Of a stretch of DNA of 64,000 nucleotides, positions 7,529 to 17,194 are shown piece by piece. The notes beneath the pieces are model-generated. The model worked only from the letters and a program-made list of their open reading frames with translations. It had not been told where the DNA came from and searched no databases. Every line of letters starts with the position of its first letter. The first letter of the stretch is position 1. Where the stretch lies: the NCBI RefSeq assembly GCF_023243045.1, contig NZ_JALKFX010000015.1, positions 23,630-87,629 on the forward strand, read 5' to 3'. A program made the position numbers and the translations under genes. Source of the stretch: Frankia sp. AgB32. Lineage in GTDB: Bacteria; Actinomycetota; Actinomycetes; Frankiales; Frankiaceae.

Positions 7529-9070
7529 ATGACGCAGCGACAGTTCCGGCTTCCCGACCTCGGTGAGGGACTCACCGACGCCGACGTGGTCCGCTGGCTC
7601 GTCGAGGTCGGCGACGCCGTGACGGTGAACCAGCCGCTCGTGGAGGTGGAGACGGCCAAGGCGGTCGTCGAGATCCCGAGCCCCTTCGCCGGCGTGCTGG
7701 TCGCCCGGCACGCCGAGGAGAGCACCACGCTGGGCGTCGGCGAGCCGCTGTTGACGATCCGCACCGCCGAGCCCGAGCCCGCGGACAGCGCGCCGAGCGC
7801 GGCGGGCGCCGGCCACCCCGATCTGCGCCCGTCCGACTCCGGGCCGGGCGGCGTCGACGCCCGCTCCGACGAGGGCGAACGGACCCCGGTTCTGGTCGGC
7901 TACGGGCCGCGGTCGAATCGGCCGCTGCGCCGCGGCGCCCGCCGCCGTCCCGTCCCGCCCGCCCAGCCGACCCCCGCGGTCGAGCGATCCATCCCCGCCG
8001 ACCAGGACGGCGTCACCAGGCTGTCCGGCACCACCAGCCCGGCGCGGGCGCGGCTGGGCGCCGCGGTGCTCGCCAAGCCGCCTGTCCGCAAGCTGGCCCG
8101 CGATCTGGGGGTTGATCTCGCCGGCCTCGTCGGCAGCGGGCCCAACGGCACGATCAGCCGGGCGGACGTCGAGGCGGCCACCCGCACGGCGGCCCGGGCC
8201 GTGCCGGTCGCGAGCCCGCCCGCCTGGTCGCCGGCCGGCCCGGCGCTCCCGGGCGCGGCACCCACCGGCGCCCCGGCCCCGGCGTCGGGCACCGCCCCCG
8301 GGGCAGGCACCCCGCTGGTCGGCGCGATCCCGGCGGACGCGACGTTCGCGGCGGACACCGGCAGCTGGCGGATACCGGTCGTCGGCGTCCGGCGGATGAT
8401 GGCGCAGGCCATGGTCGCCAGCGTCTCGGCGGCGCCGCATGTCACCGAGTTCCTCAGCGCCGACATGACCGCCACGATGGACGGCCGCAAACGGATCATG
8501 GAGCTGCCGGACTTCGCCGGGGTGCGGGTGACGCCGCTACTGTTCGTGGCCCGGGCCCTGCTGGTGGCCGTGCGCCGGCACCCGATGATCAATTCACGCT
8601 GGGTCGAGGACGGTGCTGGCGGGCGTCCGGAGATCGAGGTGCCCGGCCGGGTGAACCTGGGCATCGCGGTGGCGGGCCCACGGGGGCTCGTGGTGCCGCA
8701 CATCCCGGACGCCGACCGGCTGGACCTCGTCGGCCTGGCGCGGGCGCTGGCGGCGCTGACGGCGGACGCCCGCGCGGACCGGCTCGACCCGGCGCGGCTG
8801 CGCGGCGCGACCATCACGATCACCAACGTGGGCGCGCTCGGCGTCGACATCGGCGCGCCGATTCTCAATCCGCCCGAGGCGGCGATTCTCGCCCTGGGTT
8901 CGGTCCGGCCGATGCCCTGGATACACGAGGGTCAGGTGACGGCACGTACGGTGGCACAGCTCGCGCTGTCCTTCGACCACCGGATCGTGGACGGGCAGCT
9001 CGGCGCCGCGGTGCTGGCCGACATCGGCGCCATGCTGACCGATCCCACCGTCGCGCTCGCCTGGTCGTGA
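7529..9070 (+). CDS. pdhC: 2-oxoacid dehydrogenase E2 component (dihydrolipoamide acyltransferase)
   Basis: 513 residues with the standard order. A lipoyl domain covers residues 1-80, with the lipoylated lysine K44 in VETAKAVVEIP. An acidic/Pro-Ala linker follows, then an E3-binding domain (PPVRKLARDLGVDLAGLVGSGPNG). A second Pro/Ala linker leads to the catalytic domain ending in SFDHRIVDG, the acyltransferase HxxxDG motif. The protein forms the core of the complex. ATG 7529 is chosen because the lipoyl domain begins there; no Shine-Dalgarno sequence is visible, and the TnpB element hairpin ends just upstream. The native promoter or ribosome-binding site may therefore have been displaced. No lpd (E3) is adjacent. 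Confidence 0.9.
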   Translation: MTQRQFRLPDLGEGLTDADVVRWLVEVGDAVTVNQPLVEVETAKAVVEIPSPFAGVLVARHAEESTTLGVGEPLLTIRTAEPEPADSAPSAAGAGHPDLRPSDSGPGGVDARSDEGERTPVLVGYGPRSNRPLRRGARRRPVPPAQPTPAVERSIPADQDGVTRLSGTTSPARARLGAAVLAKPPVRKLARDLGVDLAGLVGSGPNGTISRADVEAATRTAARAVPVASPPAWSPAGPALPGAAPTGAPAPASGTAPGAGTPLVGAIPADATFAADTGSWRIPVVGVRRMMAQAMVASVSAAPHVTEFLSADMTATMDGRKRIMELPDFAGVRVTPLLFVARALLVAVRRHPMINSRWVEDGAGGRPEIEVPGRVNLGIAVAGPRGLVVPHIPDADRLDLVGLARALAALTADARADRLDPARLRGATITITNVGALGVDIGAPILNPPEAAILALGSVRPMPWIHEGQVTARTVAQLALSFDHRIVDGQLGAAVLADIGAMLTDPTVALAWS

Positions 9071-9190
9071 TCGACTCATCGGATACACCAGGTCGCCACA
9101 AAGCACGCGAGTGGGGCACACAACGGCGCACCGGGGGTTGCCTGGTACGGTTGCGCCTCTGACCGGATTCCGGCACAAAGAGGTGGAACC

Positions 9191-9427
9191 ATGACGCGAG
9201 TGGAGGCACTTCAGGCCGCGGACGAGTTCGTCGCCAAGGTGCTGACCTCCGCCAACTCCAGCGGCCGGTTCACCGGCACGCTGAACCTGGCTGAGCGGGT
9301 GGATCTCACCCTCCGGGTGGCCCGGTTCCTCCTTGAGGGGCAGTCGTCCTCGGAGTCCGACGATCTTCTGAAGCGGGACATGCGCAACGAGCTCGACCAG
9401 GCGTTCCCGCCCCTGCGGACCTCATGA
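9191..9427 (+). CDS. Small hypothetical protein, 78 residues
   Basis: Mostly helical sequence with alternating acidic and hydrophobic residues (EALQAADEFVAKVLTSA, LAERVDLTLRVARFLLEG, DDLLKRDMRNELDQAF). No membrane segment or known motif is seen. An AAGAGGTGG eight to nine bases before the ATG is a good ribosome-binding site, and third-position GC bias supports coding. It stands alone, followed by a strong hairpin. Function unknown. Confidence 0.65.
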   Translation: MTRVEALQAADEFVAKVLTSANSSGRFTGTLNLAERVDLTLRVARFLLEGQSSSESDDLLKRDMRNELDQAFPPLRTS

Positions 9428-9430
9428 CGT

Positions 9431-9476
9431 CGCCCGGCTGATCTCCCGCGCAACGGGCGGGGGATCCAGCCGGGCG
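9431..9476. terminator. GC-rich hairpin between convergent genes
   Basis: CGCCCGGCTG at 9431-9440 pairs perfectly with CAGCCGGGCG at 9467-9476, with a second stem inside (ATCTCCCGC/GGGCGGGGGAT). It lies four bases after the stop of the 78-residue gene and upstream of a convergent stop. No U-run follows, as is usual for actinobacterial terminators. Confidence 0.6.
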
Positions 9477-9534
9477 GCGACCCGCGCGGTCCTGACACGC
9501 GGAGATGGTCAGTGTGGTTGCGGGGGCTCATGCC

Positions 9535-9930
9535 TCACGAACGCGGCGCGCCGCGCTGCTCCGCGTCCCCGACGTGCACGACCCGACGCGGCTCGGGGTC
9601 GACCTCCGGGTGGCGCCGCGAGTTGATCCGCTCGTCCTCCTCGTGGGTGAGGTCGGGCTGGCGGCGGCGCGGTGCCTCGTAGGGCATCGACGGGTCGACG
9701 AGGACGGTGTCGTCGATCGCCACCGGCGTGGGCGAGCCGGTCTCGACCGACTCCTCGACCATCTTCCGGCGCCACTGGTCCCGGTAGAGGGTGATGCCCA
9801 GGCCGGCAAGGCTGACGAGCATCAGGATCACGCCGACGGTGTCCAGGCTGATGCCGGAGGGACTGGAATTCACGGCAAAGGTGAGTACGGCGCCAAGGGT
9901 GAAGAACGCGAGACTCAACGGGATACCCAT
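9535..9930 (-). CDS. Small two-helix membrane protein (DUF6458-like)
   Basis: 131 residues. Two predicted membrane helices lie at residues 5-20 (LAFFTLGAVLTFAV) and 30-49 (VGVILMLVSLAGLGITLY). A basic stop-transfer segment RDQWRRKMVEE and a charged cytoplasmic tail follow. This matches the small actinobacterial proteins grouped as DUF6458, of unknown function; the family name is from memory of the pattern. ATG at 9930 starts with the first helix. Confidence 0.7.
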   Translation of the reverse strand: MGIPLSLAFFTLGAVLTFAVNSSPSGISLDTVGVILMLVSLAGLGITLYRDQWRRKMVEESVETGSPTPVAIDDTVLVDPSMPYEAPRRRQPDLTHEEDERINSRRHPEVDPEPRRVVHVGDAEQRGAPRS

Positions 9931-9983
9931 GGCGCCCCTCTACCCGCGAGTCCGGCCAATACAACCACTCCATGCAGCGAAAA

Positions 9984-10017
9984 CCACGGACCGCGCGAAT
10001 CGTCGCGCGGTCCGTGG
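9984..10017 (-). terminator. Intrinsic terminator of the acyl-CoA dehydrogenase gene
   Basis: CCACGGACCGCGCGA (9984-9998) and its exact complement (10003-10017) form a 15-bp perfect stem with a four-base loop. Read on the minus strand the stem is followed by TTTT. It lies 45 bases after the acyl-CoA dehydrogenase stop. Confidence 0.85.
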
Positions 10018-10061
10018 CTGTCCAGCCGCGGGCGCCCCTCGGGACGCCTCGCCCGGACGGT

Positions 10062-11894
10062 TCAGAAGGCTTCTTCCGGCACTTCCATGAGCCCGAGCCC
10101 GGTGGACTCGACGATGCCGCGACGCGCCTTCAGGTCCGGCAGCACGTTCGCCGCGAACCACCGGGCGGCGGCGACCTTGCCCTGGTAGAAGGCGGTGTCC
10201 CGGTCGCTGGGGGACCCGTCGGTGAGGGCCCGGTTGGCCACCTCGGCGCCGCGCAGCAGCAGCCAGCCGACGATCAGGTCGCCGAGGCTGATCAGCAGGG
10301 TGGTGGTGTTCAGCCCGACCCGGTAGACCTGCTCGGGGCTCTCCGCGGCGCTGGTGAGGTAGCCGACCATCGCGGCGACGATGCCCTGGGTGTCGTCGAG
10401 GGCGGCGCCGAGCGCCTCCCGCTCGTGCTGGAGCGCGCCGTTGCCGGCCTCCGCCTTGACGAAGTTCTGGATCTCGCCGAGCACGGCGGTCAGCGCCTGA
10501 CCCTTGTCCCGGACGATCTTCCGGAAGAACAGGTCCTGCCCCTGGATCGACGTGGTCCCCTCGTACAGGGTGTCGATCTTGGCGTCGCGGATGTACTGCT
10601 CGATCGGATAGTCCTGCAGGTACCCGGAGCCACCGAAGATCTGGAGCGAGGACGCGAGCAGCTCGTAGGAGCGTTCGGAGCCGACCCCCTTGACGATCGG
10701 CAGCAGCAGGTCGTTGATCCGCACGGCGAGGTCGTCGGTCTCGCCGCGGGCCTCCGCCTGCGCCACCCGGTCCTGGAAGGTCGCGGTGTAGAGGATGAGC
10801 GAGCGCATGCCCTCCACGTAGGACTTCTGCGCCATGAGCATCCGGCGAACGTCCGGGTGGTGGATGATCGTCACTCGCGGCGCGGTCTTGTCGGTCGAGC
10901 GGGGCAGCTCGGCCCCCTGCACGCGGGTGCGGGCGAAGTCCAGCGCGTTGAGGTAGCCGGTGGACAGGGTGGCGATCGCCTTGGTGCCGACCATCATCCG
11001 GGCGTGCTCGATGACCTGGAACATCTGGGCGATGCCCTCGTGCACGTCGCCGACGAGCCAGCCGACCGCCGGGGCCCGCTCGCCGAAGCGCAGCTCGCAG
11101 GTGGTGGAGGCCTTCAGGCCCATCTTCTTCTCGACGTTCGTGACGTACACGCCGTTGCGCTCGCCGGGCGCGCCGGTCTGCGGGTCGGGCATGAACTTCG
11201 GCACGACGAACATCGACAGACCCTTGGTGCCCGGGCCGTGGCCCTGCGGGCGGGCCAGCACGAGATGCATGATGTTCTCCGGCACGTCCCAGTCGGCGCT
11301 GGTGATGAACCGCTTCACGCCCTCGATGTGCCAGGTCCCGTCGGGCTGCTCCACCGCGTGGGCCCGGCCGGCGCCGACGTCGGAGCCCGCGTCCGGTTCG
11401 GTGAGGACCATCGTCGCGCCCCACTGCCGCTCGATCGCGAACCGGGCGATCGTGCGCTGCCACTCCGTGCCCATCCGGTGCAGGATCCCGGCGAAGGTCG
11501 GCCCGGCCATGTAGAGGAAGACCGCCGGGTTGGCGCCGAGCAGCAGCTCGGAGCCGGCCCAGGCGACCGTCGGCGAGGCACCGAGCCCGCCCACCTCGGT
11601 GGGGACGAACAGGCGCCACCACTCTCCGTCCAGAATTGCCTGGTAGGAGCGCTTGAACGAGTCGGGCAGCGTCACCGAGCCGGTCTTCGGATCGAAGGTC
11701 GGCGGGTTGCGGTCGGCGTCGGCGAACGACTCCGCCACCGGCCCGGAGGCCAGGTGTTCCAGCTCGGTCAGCGCCTGGCGCGCGGTGTCCACATCCATGT
11801 CCTCGAACGGTGCGGTGCCTAGCGTGGCACCGACGTCGAAGAGCTCGAAGAGGTTGAACTCCAGATCGCGAAGGTTGCTCCGGTAGTGCCCCAT
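10062..11894 (-). CDS. Acyl-CoA dehydrogenase, long (about 610-residue) type
   Basis: 610 residues. The acyl-CoA dehydrogenase core is clear: [21 protein letters not shown] (FAD/substrate loop), [11 protein letters not shown], and the C-terminal [21 protein letters not shown] followed by [13 protein letters not shown], where the catalytic glutamate sits in YEGTT. The extra 150 or so C-terminal residues are typical of the long actinobacterial FadE type. It carries out the first oxidation step of fatty-acid beta-oxidation; chain-length preference is unknown. ATG 11894 has AAGGAG seven bases upstream. Paired palindromes in the promoter suggest TetR control. Transcription ends at the strong hairpin at 9984-10017. 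Confidence 0.9.
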   Translation of the reverse strand: MGHYRSNLRDLEFNLFELFDVGATLGTAPFEDMDVDTARQALTELEHLASGPVAESFADADRNPPTFDPKTGSVTLPDSFKRSYQAILDGEWWRLFVPTEVGGLGASPTVAWAGSELLLGANPAVFLYMAGPTFAGILHRMGTEWQRTIARFAIERQWGATMVLTEPDAGSDVGAGRAHAVEQPDGTWHIEGVKRFITSADWDVPENIMHLVLARPQGHGPGTKGLSMFVVPKFMPDPQTGAPGERNGVYVTNVEKKMGLKASTTCELRFGERAPAVGWLVGDVHEGIAQMFQVIEHARMMVGTKAIATLSTGYLNALDFARTRVQGAELPRSTDKTAPRVTIIHHPDVRRMLMAQKSYVEGMRSLILYTATFQDRVAQAEARGETDDLAVRINDLLLPIVKGVGSERSYELLASSLQIFGGSGYLQDYPIEQYIRDAKIDTLYEGTTSIQGQDLFFRKIVRDKGQALTAVLGEIQNFVKAEAGNGALQHEREALGAALDDTQGIVAAMVGYLTSAAESPEQVYRVGLNTTTLLISLGDLIVGWLLLRGAEVANRALTDGSPSDRDTAFYQGKVAAARWFAANVLPDLKARRGIVESTGLGLMEVPEEAF

Positions 11895-11948
11895 GGGACG
11901 GCTCCTTTCGGGAGCACCGGCGGCACACAAGGGCCGAGGCCGGCTTGC

Positions 11949-11986
11949 TACTCGTGAGTACGTAGTTCCCATGCTACCCACGAGTA
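11949..11986. promoter_or_regulatory. Paired palindromic operator TACTCnnGAGTA
   Basis: TACTCGTGAGTA (11949-11960) is a palindrome with 5-bp arms. TACCCACGAGTA (11975-11986) is a second copy with one arm mismatch, 26 bases further along. They lie 55-92 bases upstream of the acyl-CoA dehydrogenase start. Their symmetry and spacing suit a TetR-type repressor of fatty-acid genes; which regulator binds is inference. Confidence 0.55.
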
Positions 11987-12084
11987 ACCCGCTGACAAGT
12001 GGGACGATGCGTTGATTGCCGCCGCGAATCGACCGAACTGCCGGACCCCGGCCGGATGGCCGGCCGCGACATGTCCGGCGCGTC

Positions 12085-12090
12085 TACTCT
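12085..12090 (+). promoter_or_regulatory. Candidate -10 element for a leaderless patatin-like gene
   Basis: TACTCT ends seven bases before the ATG at 12098, and no ribosome-binding site is present. This spacing suggests transcription starts at or next to the start codon. Confidence 0.3.
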
Positions 12091-12097
12091 TGCCACC

Positions 12098-15000
12098 ATG
12101 CGTGACGAGGCAACCCAGGAAGTCCGACTTGCGGTCGTGATGACCGGCGGAGCCAGCCTCGCCGTGTGGATGGGCGGGGTGGCCACCGAGATCAACCTCG
12201 CCGCCGGGGCCCGGGACGACCCCAGCGCCGGCGGCCCCGCGGACCCCACCGACGCGGCCGTCGCCGCCCGGTACGCCCGCCTGCTCGCGATCCTCGACGT
12301 GGAGATCGCGGTGGACGTCCTCGCCGGGACGTCCGCGGGCGGGATCAACGCCGCCATGCTCGGCTTCGCGAGCGCCCGGCGCGCCGACCTCTCGCCCCTG
12401 CGCGACCTGTGGCTCTCCCTCGGCTCACTGGACGCGATGATGCGCACCCCCGACGACCGGACCTTCCCCTCCCTGCTGCGGGGCGACGCCGTCGTGCTGC
12501 CCGCGCTGCACACCGCGCTCGCGGCGGTGGCCGCGACCGCCCCACCGCAGCACCGCCACGCCACCCGCCCGACGTCGATGTTCGTGACGACGACGATCCA
12601 GCGCGGCGAGGTCGTCGAACACACCGACTCCCTCGGCGGCACGATGTACGACGTTGACTACCGCGGACTGTTCGTCTTCGGCACGCCCGACCTCGTCGAC
12701 CCCGGGGCCATCCCCCGCCTGGCGCTCGCGGCCCGGGCCAGCTCCGCCTTCCCCGGGGCGTTCGAACCCGCCTACGTACCCGTCGGCCACCCGGTGGACG
12801 ACGCCCATCCGGACATGGCCGCCTACGTCAACAGCGGCCGTTCCTTCCACGCCTCGGACGGCGGGATCCTGGTGAACCGGCCGATCGGACCGGCGCTCGC
12901 CGCCATCTTCGACCGGCCGGCCGAACGCCAGGTCCGCCGGGTGCTCACCTACGTCGTCCCGTCCGCGCGCCCGGCACAGCTACTTCCTCAGCAGCCGACA
13001 CCCAGCCCGCCGAAGGCCGGGTCGCCGGACCCGCTACCAGCCCCGCCGTCGGTGACCGCCACCCTGCTCGGGGCGCTGGACGCGGCGCTCAACCAGTCCA
13101 TCGGCACGGACCTGGCCGCGTTGCGCGCACACAACGACGCCGTCCGCGGCACCCGTACCGCCCGGCGCCGCCTGCTCCGGCTCGCGCCGGCCGGCACCGC
13201 CCGCCTCGCCGACGACGCCGTCTACCGCGCCTACCGGCGGATCATGGCCGAGCAGGTCGCGACGCCGGTCGTCGAGGCACTGCTGCGCGTCCTCACCGAC
13301 CGCGCCGACCTGCCCCGCCCGCCCGACGCCGACGTGATCCGCGGCGACGCGGCCGGCCGCGTCGGCATCACCAACGCGGCAACGGCCGCCGCCCTGGCGA
13401 CCCTGCCCGACCACCTGCCCGGTGCCGCGGACCTCGGCGAGCTGTGGAAGCTGGGCCAGCCAGCCCTGGACGCCGTCAAGGGCGTCCTCATATCCATGAT
13501 CAACGAGGGTTACGTGCTGTGCGCGGTGCCGGCGGCACGGGCCCGGCTGGCCCGGCTGCTCGCCGCCGTGCACAGCGCGGCCGGACCGGCGGGAGCCCCC
13601 GACTCCGCCTCCCTCTACACCTCCTCGCCCCGGCCAGGTGTGTTCACGACCGTCACCGCGACCCTCGCCTCGATGCCCGGCGCGCCGACGCTCGACGTCG
13701 CCGCCGAGGCGACCCGCCGATGGTTGCGCGTCGATCCGGCCGGTGGGCACGGCTCCCAACGACTGGCCGACGCCTGGAGCGCGCTGCGCGACGCCGCGGT
13801 GGACGTCCGCGCCGAACTCGCCGCCCTCCTGCGGGACGGGAACCCGCCCGCCGGCTCGCCGATCGGACCCGGGCTGGTCCAGCCGGTGGGTCTCAGCGTG
13901 CGCCAGCGCCGGGAGCTCGCCGCGCGCGTTCTCACCGACTTCGTCGCCTACCTGCCCACGTCCGGCGACCAGGCCGTGATCGCGCTGCTCGACCTGCATC
14001 TCGTCGAACGGGAGAGCGGCGGTGCGGCGCCGGACCAGCCGGTCGAACTCGTCCAGCTCAGCGCGGACCTCCCGACCGCCCTCGACCCGCGGCGCCGACT
14101 GGCCGAGGACAAGCTCACCGGGCTCGCGCTCGGAAACTTCGCGGCGTTCGCCAAATCGTCCTGGCGCGCCAACGACTGGATGTGGGGACGCCTCGACGGT
14201 GCCGGTTGGCTCGTGCGGATCCTGCTCGACCCGCGCCGGCTCGTTCTGCGGCGTGACCTCGCCGTATCCCCCGACGCGCTGGCCGAGCCGACCACCTCCG
14301 GGCCGGTCGACCAGGCCGACGCGGACCGGTCCGACGAGCGGGCGTTCGCCCGCCGAGGTTGGCTGTCCGGGCTGGTGAGCGACCTGGCCGAGGTGGCGGG
14401 GACGCCGGCGCCGCAGGAGGTCCTCGCCGAGCTGGACTTCCTCACCGATCCGGATGCGCCGGTGCCACCGAGCCTGCCGCAGTCCGCCACCTGGGTCGCC
14501 GCCGGCCTGCAGCGCGACATCGCCGGCAAGGAACTCGTCGAGCTCGCCCGGGCGGTCCGCGCGGACAACGCCAGCGGCCTCGACCCGCGGCCCACCGCCG
14601 GTTTCCTCACCGCCGTCGAGCGCGCCCTCGCCGCACCGCCCACCGCTACCACCATCTCCATCTCCGGCACCGGCACCGGCACCGGCACCGCGCCGCCGGC
14701 CGAGCCGCTCTCGACCGGGAAAAAGCCTGCCGGAACGCTGCCGCGAGCGGCGGTGGACGAGGTGATGCGGGCCTGCGAGGTGCCGGGAGAACGCATCACC
14801 GATCCGGCGCAGGGGCCGATCCTGGTGACCTCGCTCGCCCAGATCGTCGCCGTGGCAACGGCGTGGGCCGCGTCGTCACGGTTCCTGCCAAGGCCGGCGT
14901 GGCCGGCGGCGTTCCTGGCCCGGGTGGCGGCCCGAGTGGGATTCGAGCTGGTGCGGGACGTGGCGCACCGACGTCGCCGGGTGATGATTGCGTTCGGCGC

Positions 15001-15349
15001 GGCGCTGGTGGGGCTGGGTATCGCGGGTGGCCTGATCTTCTCCGGCGCGCTGGGCGCCCTGGGCATCGCGCTGGGGTTGCTCGGACTTCTGGTGCTGGGG
15101 GTGCCGAGCTGGCGCCGGCTGCCGGGCGGTCTGGCCGTCGCGGCGGCGGGCCTTCTTGTCGTGATCGCGGCCGCGGGCGTCATCCCGGTCCTGCACGACC
15201 GGCTGTTCGACTGGCTGCGGGACGACGTCGTGCCCTACCTCGACCGCCATCCGTGGGCGTGGGCGACCGTGTTCGCCCTGCTCGTCGCGCCCGGCGTGTG
15301 GTCGCTGGCCGAGGCCGTCACGACCCGTCGCGCCCGCCGCCGCGGCTGA
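12098..15349 (+). CDS. Large patatin-like phospholipase (DUF3376 type) with C-terminal membrane segments
   Basis: 1083 residues. The N-terminal patatin domain shows the oxyanion-hole region MTGGASLAVWMGGVA, the nucleophile elbow GTSAGGIN (GxSxG) and the acidic dyad partner in SDGGILVNRP. Together they form the Ser-Asp catalytic dyad of lipid acyl hydrolases. A long middle region follows, with no motif I recognise (DUF3376-like). The C-terminus has at least three membrane helices (VMIAFGAALVGLGIAGGLIF, ALGIALGLLGLLVLGV, GLAVAAAGLLVVIAAAGVI), so the enzyme is probably membrane-bound. ATG 12098 immediately precedes the conserved domain. The natural lipid substrate is unknown. Confidence 0.82.
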   Translation: MRDEATQEVRLAVVMTGGASLAVWMGGVATEINLAAGARDDPSAGGPADPTDAAVAARYARLLAILDVEIAVDVLAGTSAGGINAAMLGFASARRADLSPLRDLWLSLGSLDAMMRTPDDRTFPSLLRGDAVVLPALHTALAAVAATAPPQHRHATRPTSMFVTTTIQRGEVVEHTDSLGGTMYDVDYRGLFVFGTPDLVDPGAIPRLALAARASSAFPGAFEPAYVPVGHPVDDAHPDMAAYVNSGRSFHASDGGILVNRPIGPALAAIFDRPAERQVRRVLTYVVPSARPAQLLPQQPTPSPPKAGSPDPLPAPPSVTATLLGALDAALNQSIGTDLAALRAHNDAVRGTRTARRRLLRLAPAGTARLADDAVYRAYRRIMAEQVATPVVEALLRVLTDRADLPRPPDADVIRGDAAGRVGITNAATAAALATLPDHLPGAADLGELWKLGQPALDAVKGVLISMINEGYVLCAVPAARARLARLLAAVHSAAGPAGAPDSASLYTSSPRPGVFTTVTATLASMPGAPTLDVAAEATRRWLRVDPAGGHGSQRLADAWSALRDAAVDVRAELAALLRDGNPPAGSPIGPGLVQPVGLSVRQRRELAARVLTDFVAYLPTSGDQAVIALLDLHLVERESGGAAPDQPVELVQLSADLPTALDPRRRLAEDKLTGLALGNFAAFAKSSWRANDWMWGRLDGAGWLVRILLDPRRLVLRRDLAVSPDALAEPTTSGPVDQADADRSDERAFARRGWLSGLVSDLAEVAGTPAPQEVLAELDFLTDPDAPVPPSLPQSATWVAAGLQRDIAGKELVELARAVRADNASGLDPRPTAGFLTAVERALAAPPTATTISISGTGTGTGTAPPAEPLSTGKKPAGTLPRAAVDEVMRACEVPGERITDPAQGPILVTSLAQIVAVATAWAASSRFLPRPAWPAAFLARVAARVGFELVRDVAHRRRRVMIAFGAALVGLGIAGGLIFSGALGALGIALGLLGLLVLGVPSWRRLPGGLAVAAAGLLVVIAAAGVIPVLHDRLFDWLRDDVVPYLDRHPWAWATVFALLVAPGVWSLAEAVTTRRARRRG

Positions 15350-15368
15350 TCTCTCCTCGGCCCCGGCG

Positions 15369-16169
15369 TCAGGACACGTCCGACCAGCTCAGCGCGCCGT
15401 TCGGGTCACGCAGGCAGGACAGCGGCCGACCGCTCGGATCACGCACGAGCCGCCCCATGTCGGCCTGCTGGCACGTGCCGCCTACCTGCGGCGATGCCTG
15501 CGTCGCCACCGGCGGCTGGGTGGCCCACCGGCCGAGCCCCCCGGCGGAGACTCCGCTGGTGTCGGGGATGCAGAACAGCGTCAGGCCGTTGACGGCCGGT
15601 GCGGGGCCCGTGTTCTGATCCGGCGCGCACGCCTCGCCGACGAAGACCGCGGAGGGCAGCGCGGTGGGCACGCCCGCCGCGCCACCGGCTTCGGGCGCCG
15701 CGGCGGCAGGGGTGGGGGTGGCCGCGCGAGGTGGCGCGGTGCCACCGGTCCCTGACCCCGAGGCCGACGACCCCGAGGCCGACAACGCAGGAGCCGACGA
15801 CCCGGAACCAGATGATCCGGAGCCGGACGCGGCGACGCCGGGACCGCTGGCGACGGAGCCGTCCGGCGCCGTGGGCGGCGCACCGGTGGGTGTCGCGGTG
15901 GGCTGCGCGGTCCCGGCGGTCGGAGCGGCCGGGCCGGACGCGGCGCTACCGGGCGCGATGGCCTCGTCCGCCGGACCGCCGGACCGCGAGCAGCCGGCCG
16001 ACAGGACCCCCAGCAGACCGACCGCGACCGCGGCCAGCGCCACCCGGCTGATCGCGCCTACGGGTGTCTGCCGAAGGCACTGCGGGCGGACACGGGCGGA
16101 CCCGTGGCGTCCGGGTGCGTGCGCACCGCACACGGCGTACCTCCCGTCGCAGGTCGGGAGCCGAGTCAT
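15369..16169 (-). CDS. Secreted lipoprotein with a Ser/Gly/Pro-rich linker
   Basis: Up to 266 residues; the true start is uncertain, since the lipobox LSAGC is about 60 residues from the first ATG, long for a signal peptide. A GTG at 16133 is an alternative. After the lipidated cysteine comes a linker of about 110 residues made of Ser, Gly, Ala, Pro and Thr. A C-terminal domain of about 90 residues with four cysteines (GEACAPDQ, LFCIPD, GGTCQQAD, PLSCLRDP) follows, probably disulfide-bonded. No known family is recognised. It is convergent with the patatin-like gene, with only 19 bases between stops. Confidence 0.65.
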   Translation of the reverse strand: MTRLPTCDGRYAVCGAHAPGRHGSARVRPQCLRQTPVGAISRVALAAVAVGLLGVLSAGCSRSGGPADEAIAPGSAASGPAAPTAGTAQPTATPTGAPPTAPDGSVASGPGVAASGSGSSGSGSSAPALSASGSSASGSGTGGTAPPRAATPTPAAAAPEAGGAAGVPTALPSAVFVGEACAPDQNTGPAPAVNGLTLFCIPDTSGVSAGGLGRWATQPPVATQASPQVGGTCQQADMGRLVRDPSGRPLSCLRDPNGALSWSDVS

Positions 16170-16418
16170 ACCCCGATTCGGGCCGCTCGACCTGGACCCC
16201 CACCTCAGCTTAGGGAGCGTCTCCCGCGCACCGGGGCGACTTTCCGGGAACCGTGCCCATCAGAGCCATGAACCCACGCCAGGCCACGGGCATGCCACAC
16301 AGAGCGAGCGAAGGGAGCGCCGCCCACCTGGCAGTCCGCGGCGCGCGGCTGGCTGCCCAGCCGCGCATGTCCGCCGGCACCGGTGACCGTTGGTGACTCC
16401 CGTCCGGGCGCGGCCAGG

Positions 16419-17063
16419 TCACCCGACCAGATCCGCGGCGCCGACGGCGGCGCGATCCGCCGGCCCGGTGGAGTAGCGGGAGTCGACGGGGCGCAGCGAA
16501 CCGTCGACCGCCATCTCCAGGGCGACCTCGTCCAACGGCACCGCGGCCCGCGCGGACAGCGGCGGGGCCGGCGGCTGGGTGCCGAGCTCGACCCAGCCGA
16601 CCAGCTCCTCGCCGTCGGCCAGCCCGAATGCCGCCCGCACCGGCGCGCTGTCCAGCAGGGGCACCGACTTCCAGGCCGACGCGACGCCGAGCGCGTGCGC
16701 GGCCAGGCAGATGTTCTGCGCCGCCGCGGCGGCCGAGGCATCCTGCTCGGCGACGGGCACCCTCGCCGCGACCCGCGCGGCGATGACGGCGATGAGCGCC
16801 GGCGAGCGGGTCGCCTTCCCCGCGGCCTTGCGCACGACCGCTTCCGGAAGAGTGCCGACGGCTTCGGCCGCCTCGGTGATCGCCGCGGCGAGGGCGGCGC
16901 GCGCCTCGCCGCGCACGACGACGAACCGCCAGGGCCGCAGCATCTTGTGGTCGGGCGCGGTGGTGGCGGCGCCGAGGATCACGGCGAGCTGTTCCGTCGT
17001 CGGACCGGGTTCGACCAGCCGGGTCGCGGTACGGCGCGTCAGGAGGCAGGTGAGGGCGTCCAT
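16419..17063 (-). CDS. Nitroreductase-family flavoprotein
   Basis: 214 residues. The N-terminus (RRTATRLVEPGPTTEQLAVIL) and AATTAPDHKMLRPWRFVVV match the FMN-binding pattern of nitroreductases of the YdjA/NfnB type. AAAAAQNICLAAHALGVASAWKS and GWVELGTQP are the other conserved parts. Such enzymes reduce nitro compounds, quinones or enones with NAD(P)H. ATG 17063 has GGAG upstream and opens the conserved domain; longer in-frame starts run through an 18-bp repeat array and are unlikely. It is divergent from a MarR regulator, a common arrangement for drug- or quinone-inducible reductases. Confidence 0.82.
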   Translation of the reverse strand: MDALTCLLTRRTATRLVEPGPTTEQLAVILGAATTAPDHKMLRPWRFVVVRGEARAALAAAITEAAEAVGTLPEAVVRKAAGKATRSPALIAVIAARVAARVPVAEQDASAAAAAQNICLAAHALGVASAWKSVPLLDSAPVRAAFGLADGEELVGWVELGTQPPAPPLSARAAVPLDEVALEMAVDGSLRPVDSRYSTGPADRAAVGAADLVG

Positions 17064-17099
17064 CCGGACTCCGTTCTCGGCAAATTCGATCTTCGAAGC

Positions 17100-17188
17100 G
17101 AGTCTGATGTTCACGGCAGTTCGATGTTCACGGCGAGTTTGATGTTCACGGCGAGTTTGATGTCCACGGCGAGTTTGATGTCCACGGC
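17100..17188. repeat. 18-bp tandem repeat array, five units
   Basis: The unit GAGTTTGATGTTCACGGC (one unit is a base short; two have TCC for TTC) is repeated head to tail. The array lies between the nitroreductase start and the MarR gene. There are no unique spacers. Confidence 0.85.
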
Positions 17189-17194
17189 GGGTTT

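Noticed and set aside
17100..17188. CRISPR array
   Set aside because: Units are contiguous 18-mers with no unique spacers, and no cas gene is in the window. The same applies to the arrays at 2611-2706 and 35965-36024.
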